From NCBI GenBank assembly GCA_020310875.1, contig CM035433.1, positions 113,819,000 to 113,882,999 on the forward strand: 64,000 nt of DNA, in the 5' to 3' direction. Of the stretch, positions 1 through 11,169 are shown one piece after another. The notes under the pieces are model-generated. The model saw nothing but the letters and a program-made list of their open reading frames with translations, was not told the DNA's origin and made no database searches. Every line of letters starts with the position of its first letter. Within the stretch, counting starts at the first letter, position 1. The DNA is from Ceratopteris richardii (taxonomy: Eukaryota; Streptophyta; Polypodiopsida; Polypodiales; Pteridaceae). The translations under genes and the position numbers were made by a program.

Positions 1-339
1 AGTAGCACCTCTTCCTGCTGCGTAGCTTCTGAGTCAGTAGATGTCATCTGCACTCAATATAGAGTATGAATTAGTATCCATATGTTCTTCAGAAATCCTC
101 CTCCATATGTTGATTAATAATTCGATGTTGTTCCGAGTGCATGGTGCCGTCCCTTTCCCGTGGGTGTGAGAAAGGAAATACCTGGAATTTTTTTATGTAT
201 TTTTATATATTTTTTTTTTGCTGAAAAGAAAACATAAATATTAGTCCATAGCCGAAGCGGTTAGTAATTTTTTTTTGAAGTAATTTTTTTTAATGTATGT
301 ACAAGTGCTCTCCTATTTCCAAAGGGAAAATGTGCGTGA
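1..339. other. G1 3' internal segment without a recognised gene
   Basis: This stretch lies downstream (element sense) of the G1 polyprotein. It is AT-rich, with T runs around 190-290. By comparison with G4, a third large ORF would be expected further along, beyond the window edge. I see no LTR end, polypurine tract or coding similarity here. Confidence 0.5.
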
Positions 340-3300
340 CTATCCGGAAGTAGAAGAAAGACGTGCCGAATGCTTGGCCTTGTAATATGGCCCTATCATG
401 CATACTTTGGATCTCGACAACTCCTCATGTGTGCAATTGGATTTTGTAGCTCTATGCATGCAAGTTGCGGGATCCTTCGGCACCCAAATCTGCTTCATTT
501 GGTGGGGATGTATTTCCTTCGGAACCTTCTTGATAAATGTGATTCGTCCTTTATAGTGCGTTTGCTCTATTCGCTTTTGGACTTTCGGTCTTCCTTGTGT
601 TGCAGCTGCAGACTCCTTCTTTCTCCAATAGCTATTCCTTTTGGGCTTGTGTGTCTGTGGGCCCTGTTGATGGTGATTGCCCTTCTGAGGATGCTCATTG
701 TTTTGGTTGGTCGTCCTTGAAGTACATGACTTTGGGATCCATATTTGTGTTCGATCCGGTTGTGCTGTTATCAGTTTCTTTGGGATCCATATGCTAGTGA
801 GTCGAGATTGACCTTGGTGCTCAAAATTCTTTGTCTTCTTATTCGATTTGACATGCTGATGTCGAAGACTTTTCTGTTGCTGAAGATATGCCTTCTTTTG
901 ATCCTTCCTTATCCAAGCTAGTGTAGAATGTGGAATAGGGTATACTTTCATAGGTGTAGACTTCAATTCTTGCAGAGGAGTATTTTCTCTTGTGCCTTGT
1001 GTTTCATTGGGCTTGATTTCATGTTCCTGTGCACTCTTGTGACTCTCTATACTCAAAGATGGAGTGCACACAGGACTCACGATATTCTCACATGAAGTAC
1101 TTGACGATGGGGTTTCTATTGTGCTAGTGAACATACAATCATGACTTTGTTCATTGGGATGAACTTCTGGCTCTATATTAGCGGCTTTGGGTGGTCGTTC
1201 GTCTAGCAAACTAAATACCTCACGAGGTCCTATTCTGGCAGAGATGTATCCTAAAGCCAATTGAATGGTTACCTCATATTCATAGATCCAATCTTGACCT
1301 AACACCACATCTTCAAGCAGATCCTGGTCCTGACATACTAAGAGTCTCTGTTCCATAGTGTTGTTCCCCATATGTAGAGGTAAGGTTATCTCACCTATGC
1401 ATTGAGTAATTTTTCCTCCTATTCCTATTAGCTGTGCCTTCGATGGGCGTAACTCCTCTTTAAGTCTCTGAGACAAAGAAAATCTGATGCAGCTTATTGC
1501 TGCTCCTGTGTCTATGAGAGCATCCACTAAGTGGTACTCTTTTCGTCCTGCTCCCAGATTCAAGTAGGGTTGTCTTCTTTGTTGCCCTGAGTTCTCAGTG
1601 GCTCTAAAATTAGCCATTGGGATGAGTTCTTCTCCTACTCGATATCTCTCGTCTCTTTCTCTCATCCACTCTTTCCGTTTTCTGATACGTTCTAGGGCTT
1701 CCTGTCTCGCTTCTTCTCTCATTCGTTCTTCTTCCTTTTTCCTACTTTGAGCTCCTAACAGTCGCGCTAGCATTTGATCAGTCAAAGGCTCCATGAATCT
1801 TTTCACTCTGCATCCACTGATGTAGTTGGGAAGAATGTCTCCGTCTAGTGTGGCGAGATTGACTGCACCACTAGTAGAGATTCGATTTATAATCAGGGGT
1901 CCATATCCGCGTTTTTGGAGCTTCTTTGCATGTTGTTTGAGGGTGTATACTAGGACTAAGTCGCCTTCTTTTAGTCCCTTGTCTTTTATATGTGTATCAT
2001 AATAAGCCTTTTGTCTCCGTTTAGCGGCATAAATGCCTGCTACAGCTTGCAATCTAGTCTCGTGCAACTTTTCAATTTGATCTAGTTGCTGGGACAATTC
2101 ATGACTGTTCCACTCATATTTCTGGGCCACTTTTAATGTAGGTACTAAGAAGTCAATTGGCAAAATTGCATTCTTCCCATACACTAGATTGAAAGGTGTG
2201 GTTCCAATGGCCGTTTTATATGCCACTCGGAAGGCCCAAATTGCGTGATGTAATTGTTTGTCCCAATCTGACCTTCCATTATTGACAATCTTTGTTAATA
2301 CAGTACATAGTACCTTGTTGGAACTTTCAGCTTGTCCATTAGCTTGAGGGTGGTATGGGGCTGATTTTTTATGAATCACAAGAAAGTCATTCATTAGCGA
2401 CTCAATGACCTCGTTTAGGAAATGCGTTCCTCGATCACTCACTATCTCAATCGGTAGTCCAAAGCGTGTGAAAATGTGCTCAAAGAGAAATTTTGCTGTG
2501 GTTTGAGCATCATTCTTTCTAGTGGCTTTTGCTTCTACCCACTTAGTCAAGTAGTCGGTGGCTACGATGATGTATTCTGCATGTGATCCTTTGGCCGGTG
2601 GATTGATAGGTCCTATGAAGTCAATCCCCCACTTAGTAAATGCTCTTGCACAAACCATGGGTCTTAAAGGCATGTCGTCTCTTCTAATGGGATATCTCGC
2701 TCTCTGGCATGTTTCGCAGCTTCTCACATATGTCTCTGCATCCATATGTAGAGTTGGCCACCACAAGCCTGCAAAGAGAATCATCTTGACCGTTCTGCCT
2801 GCTGAGAAATGTCCTCCCGCAGCTCCTGCATGTGCCATTTCCAAGACAGAGAGATATTCATTTTCATGAATGCACATTCTTAGTTGGTTATCCTTCCTGC
2901 GTTTGAAGAGTTGTTTTCCTATGATGGCATAATCCTTACTCTGTTCTTCAAGAGCACGTTTCCTTGCTAAGGTAGCTCCGTCAGGGTACTCTCGAGTTTT
3001 CAAGAACTTTACTAGAGGCATGCTCCACCTTGGTGCTATTGTAGAATAGCATAATGTAGAGTTCTTGTCTGGGATTCGTTCTTGACAGGTTTGACAGGTT
3101 GAAACATGGTTATCTGCGCCTAGTTGCATGGTTGGCCAATATATGCCAAATCTCTTGAGTGTTTGCCACGTTCCATTTGCATTCAAATGAGTGTTCCATT
3201 GGTTTATGTGTGCTTTCTGAAGCCACATTTCTTGTTCCCCTTCTTCTACGCATCTCATTAGTAATCCGCTTGAATCTTGGTGGTACAAACTTCCAACAAT

Positions 3301-4692
3301 AATGTGAAGGTTTTTGGTCCTCCAGAGATCTTGCTTTTGGTTTGGTGTGATCCCATCTTTAGGTCCATGTGTAAGTATCGGGATCAATTTTTCTGCCCAT
3401 TGAGGACATACTTCCAGGTTAAAAAGATAGGTATCTGGCAGATCATCGGGAACTCCTATGGGTGGTTCTCCATGGGTCATACGAGATAAGTGGTCTGCCC
3501 TTATGTGGGTGTTTCCTTTCTTGACTATTACCTCAAAATCAAATTCCATTAGCAATAAAAACCATCGTACTAGTCGTCCTGTATTGCAAGGCTTGTTGAC
3601 TAAGTACAATAGGGCTTGATGATCAATGAAGAATTTGAACTTGTTTGCCAGTAAGTAATGTCTGAATTTCTTGACTGCGTATACCATCCCTAGGCCTTCT
3701 CTCTCCGTAGTAGTATAATTGCGTTCCGCTTGATTTAACTGTCTACTGGCATAGGCTATCGGGTGGTCTAATTTTCCTGTATCCGCTGGTTGAGCTAAGA
3801 TGCAACCAATGGCAAACTTGGAAGCATCAACATGGATGTGAAACGGTTTATTCCAGTTGGGGACTCGAAGGATGGGTGCTGAACTCAATCGATTCTTTAA
3901 CTCATTAAAAGCTTTTTCGCATTCTTCGGTCCAATTAAATAGAGTCAATAATGCGTAAAGAGGTCTAGCAATTATGGCGTACATATGTATGAATCTGCGA
4001 TAGTAACCACAATGTCCCATAAATGCTTGAACTTCTTTAGCATTTTTAGGTCTTGGTAAATCCAAAATTACTTTGATTTTGTCTTCATCCGTTGAAATTC
4101 CATTCTTAGAGACAATATGTCCTAAGATTTTCCCTTGTCGCACCATGAAGACACATTTTTCAGGATTGAGGCATACTCGATATTGGTGACATTTAGCAAA
4201 AATCTTTTCAAGTTCAGGGATGTGCTCTGATCGTATAGCTGAATATGTACAAAGATCGTCCACGTATACCTCCATGCTTTTTCTCAGAAATTCCTTGAAC
4301 ACATGACACATCAATCTTTGGAATGTAGCTGGGGCATTAGTTAAACCAAAAGGCATGACTCTAAAGGCGTATACTCCCCATTCAGTGGCAAATGCAGTTT
4401 TATGTTGGTCCTCAGGAGCAATGGCTACCTGATTATACCCTGAAAAGCCATCCAGAAAGCTATAAACTTCCTTCCCTGCTACCCTTTCCAAGAGATGATC
4501 AGTGATTGGTAAGGGATAGCTATCCCTTATGGTTGCGGCGTTCACTTTTTTCAAATTGATGCACACTCTTAACTTTCCATTCTTCTTTGGTACAACCACC
4601 AAGGGTGACACCCATTCCGTGTGCTCAATTTCGTAGATGAATCCAGCATCTAATAACTTATCTATTTCTTCTTTTATCTTGGCTGAATACAC
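340..4692 (-). CDS. pol: G1 pol region: RT, RNase H, doubled integrase zinc module, integrase, second aspartic protease, IWVPK tail
   Basis: A 1450-residue open region. RT comes first (residues about 1-230), with the catalytic YVDD in EVYVDDLCTY. RNase H follows (about 285-410; HVDAS and DHQALLYL blocks). Two successive H2C2-type zinc modules lie at about 3080-3300 and 2690-2900. The integrase core has its three acidic residues in GIDFIGP, SDRGTHF and QAESSNK. After the integrase C-terminal part comes a Lys/Glu/Arg-rich linker and a second retropepsin-like domain (about 1230-1590) with ALIDTGAA and VLGQDWI. The basic tail carries IWIPK/IWVPK motifs near 780, 733 and 478. The first residues overlap the RT start loosely, and read-through or processing from the upstream protease region is expected for the family. 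The role is replication of the element: reverse transcription, RNA removal, integration and polyprotein processing. Confidence 0.9.
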   Translation of the reverse strand: MYSAKIKEEIDKLLDAGFIYEIEHTEWVSPLVVVPKKNGKLRVCINLKKVNAATIRDSYPLPITDHLLERVAGKEVYSFLDGFSGYNQVAIAPEDQHKTAFATEWGVYAFRVMPFGLTNAPATFQRLMCHVFKEFLRKSMEVYVDDLCTYSAIRSEHIPELEKIFAKCHQYRVCLNPEKCVFMVRQGKILGHIVSKNGISTDEDKIKVILDLPRPKNAKEVQAFMGHCGYYRRFIHMYAIIARPLYALLTLFNWTEECEKAFNELKNRLSSAPILRVPNWNKPFHIHVDASKFAIGCILAQPADTGKLDHPIAYASRQLNQAERNYTTTEREGLGMVYAVKKFRHYLLANKFKFFIDHQALLYLVNKPCNTGRLVRWFLLLMEFDFEVIVKKGNTHIRADHLSRMTHGEPPIGVPDDLPDTYLFNLEVCPQWAEKLIPILTHGPKDGITPNQKQDLWRTKNLHIIVGSLYHQDSSGLLMRCVEEGEQEMWLQKAHINQWNTHLNANGTWQTLKRFGIYWPTMQLGADNHVSTCQTCQERIPDKNSTLCYSTIAPRWSMPLVKFLKTREYPDGATLARKRALEEQSKDYAIIGKQLFKRRKDNQLRMCIHENEYLSVLEMAHAGAAGGHFSAGRTVKMILFAGLWWPTLHMDAETYVRSCETCQRARYPIRRDDMPLRPMVCARAFTKWGIDFIGPINPPAKGSHAEYIIVATDYLTKWVEAKATRKNDAQTTAKFLFEHIFTRFGLPIEIVSDRGTHFLNEVIESLMNDFLVIHKKSAPYHPQANGQAESSNKVLCTVLTKIVNNGRSDWDKQLHHAIWAFRVAYKTAIGTTPFNLVYGKNAILPIDFLVPTLKVAQKYEWNSHELSQQLDQIEKLHETRLQAVAGIYAAKRRQKAYYDTHIKDKGLKEGDLVLVYTLKQHAKKLQKRGYGPLIINRISTSGAVNLATLDGDILPNYISGCRVKRFMEPLTDQMLARLLGAQSRKKEEERMREEARQEALERIRKRKEWMRERDERYRVGEELIPMANFRATENSGQQRRQPYLNLGAGRKEYHLVDALIDTGAAISCIRFSLSQRLKEELRPSKAQLIGIGGKITQCIGEITLPLHMGNNTMEQRLLVCQDQDLLEDVVLGQDWIYEYEVTIQLALGYISARIGPREVFSLLDERPPKAANIEPEVHPNEQSHDCMFTSTIETPSSSTSCENIVSPVCTPSLSIESHKSAQEHEIKPNETQGTRENTPLQELKSTPMKVYPIPHSTLAWIRKDQKKAYLQQQKSLRHQHVKSNKKTKNFEHQGQSRLTSIWIPKKLITAQPDRTQIWIPKSCTSRTTNQNNEHPQKGNHHQQGPQTHKPKRNSYWRKKESAAATQGRPKVQKRIEQTHYKGRITFIKKVPKEIHPHQMKQIWVPKDPATCMHRATKSNCTHEELSRSKVCMIGPYYKAKHSARLSSTSG

Positions 4693-4713
4693 ATCATTAT
4701 AAGTATATGGTCT

Positions 4714-6405
4714 CTATTTCGAAGGTTTGGCCTCGGATGTCATGGGGATTCTATGCACACATATAGATGGATCTACTCCTTTTAAGTCCTTATAAGTCCA
4801 AGCAAAGACATCCCGGTATTCTCTTATGAGTTGAATTAACTCTTGTTCTTCTTCCGCTGAGACATCCTGTCCTATGGAAGTACATCGTTCCTCTCCTCCT
4901 TCCATAGTTACAACTATTTTCTTAGTTTGTTCCTTATTATCATATGCTATTCCAGGTTGTGCTTCTCTTTTAGGCATTTGAATAGCAATTTTCCTCTCTT
5001 CCACTTCGTATTTTTTAAAATGAGCTGGTACCTCAAATTGGTCTTGGGGTTTGTTTTCTTCATCTTCTAATTCCCTTTCAACTTCTAATTCCTCTTTTTG
5101 TGTGAGTTCCTTATGTGTTTCATTGGCTGTGATATCTATGTTGGTGGTACTAATCCCTAGATCCATGGGTTCTGGTTCCATTTCAATGCTCTCGTAGTCC
5201 TCCTTCCAGTCTTTCTCAATCACTTCTCCTTCTTCTGCCTCCTGAAGGACTACCATATACAAACTAACATCATAACCCTCTTCATCGATACATTCGTTCA
5301 TTGTCACTACTTCTTCATTTACACAGACATCGAGGGTGGCTAAGATTTCCATCCAACCGTGAGGTTCGAATTCTTCATCCGGAAATACTTGTGGCATATA
5401 GGCTGGATCTTGTACGGATCTCACTATTCCTTGTTTTTGCTGCCATCCCTTTCTTCTCTCTTCTTCCTTCTTTGCAGCTTGACATATCCATAGATGAGTG
5501 TCCTCGTTCATCCAGGATTGATCACTAGAACCTGCACTATGAACAGATTGATCGTCTTCCTCTTTATGGATTTGATTCCATTGTAGAGGTGGCACATCTT
5601 GATATGTGTATGTATGTAGGTTTATCCTAGTGGTGGTTCCTGCGTGTTGTAGATATACTGCATCTTTTCCCCAATCTTGTACGACCTTTAGCTGTCTCAT
5701 GAATGGCCTTCCCAAGATCATTTCAGAATTGCTTGGCCTTTCAAAGTGACAAATTGCTAAGGTGTGTTCGAATTCTACTCCACACGTGGTGAAGACTACT
5801 CGTTCCAACAATCCTAAGGGTCTCTCCGTATGTCCATCTGCCATTTGTATTTTCATGCGTGTTGGTCTTAATGCTGGTTGTCCCCATTTCTCCCAAATTT
5901 CTTTGGTAGCAATGCCGACACCAGCTCCTGAATCTAGTATGGCCTTGGTAGTGTAACCCCTATAGGTGATTGGTAGGCATGTATTTCCTTCATCTCCTTC
6001 GCTAAAGTCTCCTACTTTATCCACTGGAATTCTCACTGTTTTCACTTCGTCAGCTACTTCTTCCTTTTCCTCCTTAACTTCCCATTGATTGATCAACTTC
6101 TCTTTTAAATGTGGTTTTACCTTTAACAGTTCCTCGAATGTTAGGGTACATGGGATTTTCACCTCTCTAAGACGTTGTATGATCTCCGATGTTTGAGCTG
6201 AAGGGTTCGTTTCTCGTCTCGTTATTGATGGAATGCGATACAATTCCGAGTTATGCTCGTACTCCCCGGTGTAGTTGGGTAGTTCCTTTACATCTTCCTC
6301 TTCTTTGTCACTTGCATCCATTGGAAAAATTTCTTCTGAATTGAGTTCATGTATTGAACCCTCTATTTCGTTTTCTGCTTCTAACTCTTCAAAGGGCGGT
6401 TCCAT
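4714..6405 (-). CDS. G1 first aspartic protease region
   Basis: About 563 residues. The N-terminal part is acidic and Glu-rich with no recognised fold. A retropepsin-like domain follows near 5690-5960: AILDSGAG carries the catalytic Asp, an RMKIQMADGH flap-like block follows, and MILGRPFM is the second hydrophobic-Gly signature. A long acidic spacer leads to a segment with EYRDVFAWTYKDLKGVD, which in Gypsy elements lies just ahead of RT. The domain should cleave the Gag-Pol polyprotein. It is not the only protease: a second, clearly different one follows integrase in the same element. Confidence 0.85.
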   Translation of the reverse strand: MEPPFEELEAENEIEGSIHELNSEEIFPMDASDKEEEDVKELPNYTGEYEHNSELYRIPSITRRETNPSAQTSEIIQRLREVKIPCTLTFEELLKVKPHLKEKLINQWEVKEEKEEVADEVKTVRIPVDKVGDFSEGDEGNTCLPITYRGYTTKAILDSGAGVGIATKEIWEKWGQPALRPTRMKIQMADGHTERPLGLLERVVFTTCGVEFEHTLAICHFERPSNSEMILGRPFMRQLKVVQDWGKDAVYLQHAGTTTRINLHTYTYQDVPPLQWNQIHKEEDDQSVHSAGSSDQSWMNEDTHLWICQAAKKEEERRKGWQQKQGIVRSVQDPAYMPQVFPDEEFEPHGWMEILATLDVCVNEEVVTMNECIDEEGYDVSLYMVVLQEAEEGEVIEKDWKEDYESIEMEPEPMDLGISTTNIDITANETHKELTQKEELEVERELEDEENKPQDQFEVPAHFKKYEVEERKIAIQMPKREAQPGIAYDNKEQTKKIVVTMEGGEERCTSIGQDVSAEEEQELIQLIREYRDVFAWTYKDLKGVDPSICVHRIPMTSEAKPSK

Positions 6406-9400
6406 TCCTTCTACCTTTTTCCACTTGTCCTCTTGAACTCGTGCCCATAGATCCTTCTATTTCAAGGACTATGGATCCTTCCTTTCTCTCAATGCCAATT
6501 TCATCATTCAGAGGTCTATTTACTTCAAGCTTTTCCTGGGTGTTTAGGCACTCTTGGAATTTTTCTTCGGAAATTCGGTTGTGTGGTAAAGGTGATGCGG
6601 GTTTTTCTAATGTTTGTTGGGCAACTTCTATCAATTTTTTGCAGATTTCTAGTCTTTCTTTCTCTAAGTCGCCTCTCGGATACTCTCTCTCATGTTGTTC
6701 TATGGTAGGTCCTGCTTTTATTCTCGCCTTGTATGCCTGAATCCACATGGCTAATTCTTCAGGCATTGGGTCTGCTAATACTGATCCTACCTCCTCCCTT
6801 TTATTCTCCTTTTTATTTTCTTCTTCCACTTGTGATTCTTCTGTTGATTTCTGTTTACTCTTTTCATTTTCCTTCCTTTGTAATAACTTTTTTTCTTTTA
6901 TCCTGTCTCTCCGGTTCTTCCATCTTTGTGATCTTTTACTGGCAATACTTCTCTCTGGTTCTTCGGAGTCTTCCACTCTGTGAGGGATGGGTGTATTTCC
7001 CTCTTTATCACTTTGATTACCTTCGTCTGTTTTATCAGGGTTCTCTCTAGCCTTGGCTCTTGTTATAGCTTTTAAAGGTACGGTGTACTCTTTGTCGCTC
7101 CCTGATGATTCAATCACTTCTATCACATTAATCTGCACGTTAGATGTGACTTTGTTGGGGTTCTTAGGACAATCTCTGAAAATATGTTCCTTACCACAAT
7201 CGCTACAGTAGCCTTCCCAAATTCGTTGTGGTGGTGGTGGGTTTGGTAATGTACATTCTCTAATATAGTGGTCACCTCCACATCTGTAGCATGGTCCTCT
7301 GGGTACAGGTGGTCTATTCATTGGTCGAGGTGGCATGGTTGCTTTAGGAGCTGTGTACATTAAGGGCACATAGTCCTGCTCGTGTCCGTAAGAACTATCA
7401 GGTATCTCCATGCCATAAGCATATGGGTCATACTGTTGCCCATATTCTGTTATCGTGCTTTCATAACCAGGGTATGTTCCTTGACTAGGTTCGTAAAATG
7501 AGTCATATGGTTCACTACTAGTCAAAGGTGTGGCTGGCACTATTGCTCTCTCTAGGTTTTCCTCTGGTTGCGCTATCTTAACTGGGACAACGTTCTGAGG
7601 GTGGGGCGGTTGTTGTCCGAGCACTGGTTGAGGTTGCGTATAACCATAATATGCGTATCGTCGTGGCATGGGTGCCTGCGGCTGATATGAGGGGTATCTA
7701 AAGGCTTCTCCTCCCTGCTGGTTCTGCGGGTATCCAAATGGTCTCACATAAGGCTGGGTGAGTCTGGTTTGCCTATTGTAAGGGCAGTTCTCGGTGCTAT
7801 GGTTTGTGTATCTCTGCTCTATACTACAATATTGTAGCGGTCCGGGGACAGAGGGTCTATGAGGAGCATAGGCAGGTGGTGGGACTACTCCCCTAGTACA
7901 CAAATGAGAAGGATGATCTCCTCCGCACTGCATACATCTTCTAAGCATAGGCATTCTCATAGGATTGGTGGGGTAATTCCTCTGTCCTTGAACATTCAGT
8001 TTTTTTGCTAACAAGTCGGAAATTTCCTCTACGTTGTTTTTGGGGTTTGATGTGCTACTTGTTGACTCTTCGCTTTTCAGACTACCTTGGGGTATTTTCA
8101 AGTCTTCTGCAAGGTTATCTTCTAGGTCTATACATTCCTTCATACATTCTTGCAACGTTTGAACTCTCTTTACATACACTAATGACCTCAAAGTTCCGTT
8201 CAACAGTCCCTCTAAAAACAATGATACCATTTTGTTTTGCGTCGGTCTCTCTTCCACAGGGCATCTATCCACATACTGCTTGAATCTCCTTGCTGCCAAT
8301 CTTACTGACTCGGTAGGGACTTGTTTGAAGCTGTGGATTAATGACGAAGAATTGTTTTTAATTCCAGATTTGGTAAATTCTTCAATCATTTCTTGATATA
8401 CCTACTCCATGTTCTGAAAGGTATTCGGGTCCAATGGCTGAAACCAGGCCAAAGCTGTGTCTGACAAGGTAAGGCCAAAAGACTCATATTGAATCATGAA
8501 GTCATCTACCTGCTCGGCTCTAACTACTTGTTTAAATTCTGCTATGTGATTATAGGGTTCACTAGAGCCATCATAATGATTTCTCATGCACTTGGCAACT
8601 TGGATCGGCCTTAGCCTCCTTCCTGCTTCAGGTTGTCTAGGCATTACAGGGTAATTTGGTCTTCCTATTGGTATGCCTGGTCCTCTCTCTACCTGTGGTC
8701 TGACTGGAGCATGAACTCCATGTCTTGGGTCAATGGCTGGTTGTGGCCGGTAGTTAGGATTAGTGGCAGGCATTGCAAATTGCACATGTGGTCTGACAGG
8801 GATCTGGGCTTGTTGTGTTTGTTGTGTTTGTCCCGATTGTTGAATTGAATCATTTTGAGAAGTTCCAAGTGGATTCCGTGAAGTAGTGGCTTGGTCCCTA
8901 GGGGGGAACACTGGGATGTTCTGATATTTCAGCTCAGCTCTCTCTAATTCTGTTATTGGCCAATATCTTCTGTGATTTTTATCCAAATATGTGATGATGG
9001 TGTGGAACTCAGGGTCTTGTAACTCATAGATGGTAACTGGGTTAGGAGCAGCTTCCCATATAGAGGAATGGGCTCTGAGCAGGTGCTCCATCCCGTTGAT
9101 CAAATATACATCTATTAGAGTGTCATCCTGGGGAATTAGGTCTCCTCTCCAAAGTTTAGTAATTGTAGATCTCCCTCTAGGAGTAGTTACTTGCTCTTCG
9201 TTTCCACATCCATTTAAACTTGAAGCATTATTTTCCTCACCATGCTCATTAATGATTTCCGGGTGTTCGGTGACCATGTATTGAATATCTTGTTTGTCCA
9301 TGTACAGTCCTCCTACATATTTGACGGCTGGTCTAGGCACGATGTATGCTTCTGAAGCCTTCCTCAGTCTGGCCACTGATCTGTTTAGACCATCCAAATA

Positions 9401-9646
9401 GATAGGGATCCCATTGTGGTTGGTGTTCACATACTCTAAGGAAGTTCTGTATTCTCCCTCAATGATGGACATCTGGCCAATCATGGGTACAGTGTTTTGC
9501 ATATCCTCGGAAGCCATGGGGATTTCTCCTTCTGACTCACTAGAGGTCTCAGAATAGTGTGAACGGCTACTTGGTTCAGCTACACTCCCTACGGAAGAGA
9601 TTACACTTCTTCGGCTTCCTAGGGTTCTTCCGGATCTCAGGTTCAT
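6389..9646 (-). CDS. gag: G1 Gag region (capsid-like and three zinc knuckles)
   Basis: Gag begins at MNLRSG (A of ATG at 9646). The same start motif opens Gag in G3 and G4, so I prefer it to an in-frame ATG a few codons upstream. The capsid-like retrotransposon Gag block is recognisable around 8150-8600 (YDGSSEPYNHIAEFKQV, LAWFQPL, IHSFKQ). A Pro/Gln/Tyr-rich nucleocapsid-like part follows with three Cys-His boxes: CMQCGGDHPSHLC, CYRCGGDHYIREC and CSDCGKEHIFRDC, all CX2CX3HX4C. A Lys/Glu-rich coiled-coil-like stretch follows near 6800-7000. Its role is particle assembly and RNA binding in the cytoplasm. The region is slightly broken in this copy. Confidence 0.85.
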
Positions 9647-9774
9647 CCACCTCACAACTCTGGTCAGTCCTTGCTAACCTCTGGTCTCTTGAACTCCCCA
9701 CAACAGCTTAGAATTCTAAGGAATTTAGGCTGGAAAATGACTGAAGGAAAATTTCAAGTCACGATACTTGACTC

Positions 9775-10530
9775 CTAAAATCCACGATACACGACCTCTG
9801 TCAAAACGATCGCTGACTCACACGATACCTGGACGAAACGATCGCTGGAAAACGATCTCTGCCCAAACGATCTCTGGCTTGGAACGATACACGATCTCTC
9901 AGTGAAACGATCTACGACCTTTGACCAAAACGATCGCCGGCAAACGATACTTAGGTCCAAACGATACTTGATCAAAACGATCGCTAGCAAAACGATCTTT
10001 GACCAACGATGCTCGGATAAAACGATACTTGAATAAGACGATCTCTGACCAAACGATCTTTAGGTAAAACGATCTCTAGCAAAGCGATCTCTGGCTGAAA
10101 ACGATACACGACCGACGATATCTGATAGAAACGATCGACGATACTTGACCCGAAACGATACGCGATCTCTAACTAAACGATCGACGATCTTCAAATGAAA
10201 CGATCGGCGATATCTAACTGAAACGATACCGATCTGTAACAAGTATCGCGATCTCTGCCAAACGATCTCTGCAGTGAAACGATCGACGATACTTGTGACA
10301 AAACGATATGCGATCTTTGACAAGTATCGCGATCTCTGGATAACGATACTTGGCAAGCGATACACGATCGACGACCTTTGATCAAAACGATCTCTAACGA
10401 AACGATACCGATCTCTATCTGAAACGATCTACGATCTCTCACGAAACGATCGACGACCGCTGGGAAATATCGCGATACTCAACCGCAGGAGCAAAACGAT
10501 ACTCGACCGCGGGAGCAAAACGATACTTGA
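9775..10530. repeat. Leader array A: degenerate CGAT repeats in G1
   Basis: Roughly 50 occurrences of CGAT in about 740 bp, where a few would be expected. Recurrent units on the plus strand are AAACGATCTCTGAC, AAACGATACTTGAC and AAACGATCGACGAT, spaced about 12-20 bp and not in strict tandem. ATCGCGAT occurs at least three times (near 10255, 10327 and 10470). The array lies between the primer-binding site and Gag, so it is transcribed in the untranslated leader. Scattered extra units occur at about 10660-10860. Several short open frames across it merely translate the repeat. Confidence 0.9.
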
Positions 10531-11169
10531 CCCTTAGACAATTTTTGACAATAATTTTTTTAAGGTTTGATTCAATGCAATTGTTTTATGCACTCTCCTC
10601 CCCCTTCTCCACTCTCTGGATCACTCAAAACTCAACTTTTCACCTCAGTAAAACCCAAACGATCTCTGACGCAGGTCGTTTCAGACTGAAATTGATTTTT
10701 TGAATGATGTAAAAGGATTAGCACTTGATAGGCTCACCTCTGATGCACTTTCAACTCCTTTCTCACTTCCCCTTGCTTTGTAAAGCTCTAGCTCGCCTCG
10801 TGCTCACAAACGATCGCTGGTACAGTCCTCACGATACTCGACAGTTTACCCCACGATACTTGCTCAGAAAACAAATGATTTGCAAAATGATATTTTTTTT
10901 GGTTTTTATACTTGGCTTTTCCTAACTACTGAAAGTGAAACAAAAGGACAAGAAGTGAAAGCTACTCTAATCTACTCCCTTACTCTTCCTACTTTCCTCT
11001 TACCACTCACTTCCCTAAACTAACAACTCACTACACACACTCCAAGAATGAGAAGTAGCAAGTGCGGCTGAAAATGACTTACCAAAGAAGAGAAGATTTC
11101 CGCTCCTCCACTTACTTCAATGCAAAAAGCTACTTACCATCACACGAATGCCTCGGTTTGATTCGTCAC
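10531..11169. other. G1 leader between array A and primer-binding site
   Basis: Untranslated leader of G1 with no coding similarity. It holds a few stray units of array A (near 10660, 10808, 10832 and 10853) and a TTTTTTTTGG tract near 10895. Confidence 0.6.

Noticed and set aside
10060-10442. Arg/Ser/Asp-rich small proteins
   Set aside because: They only translate array A repeats. The same is true of frames across arrays B, C and D.
9775-10530. CRISPR-like array
   Set aside because: Units are degenerate with irregular short spacing, no unique spacers of constant length and no cas genes. It is in an LTR element leader in plant DNA.
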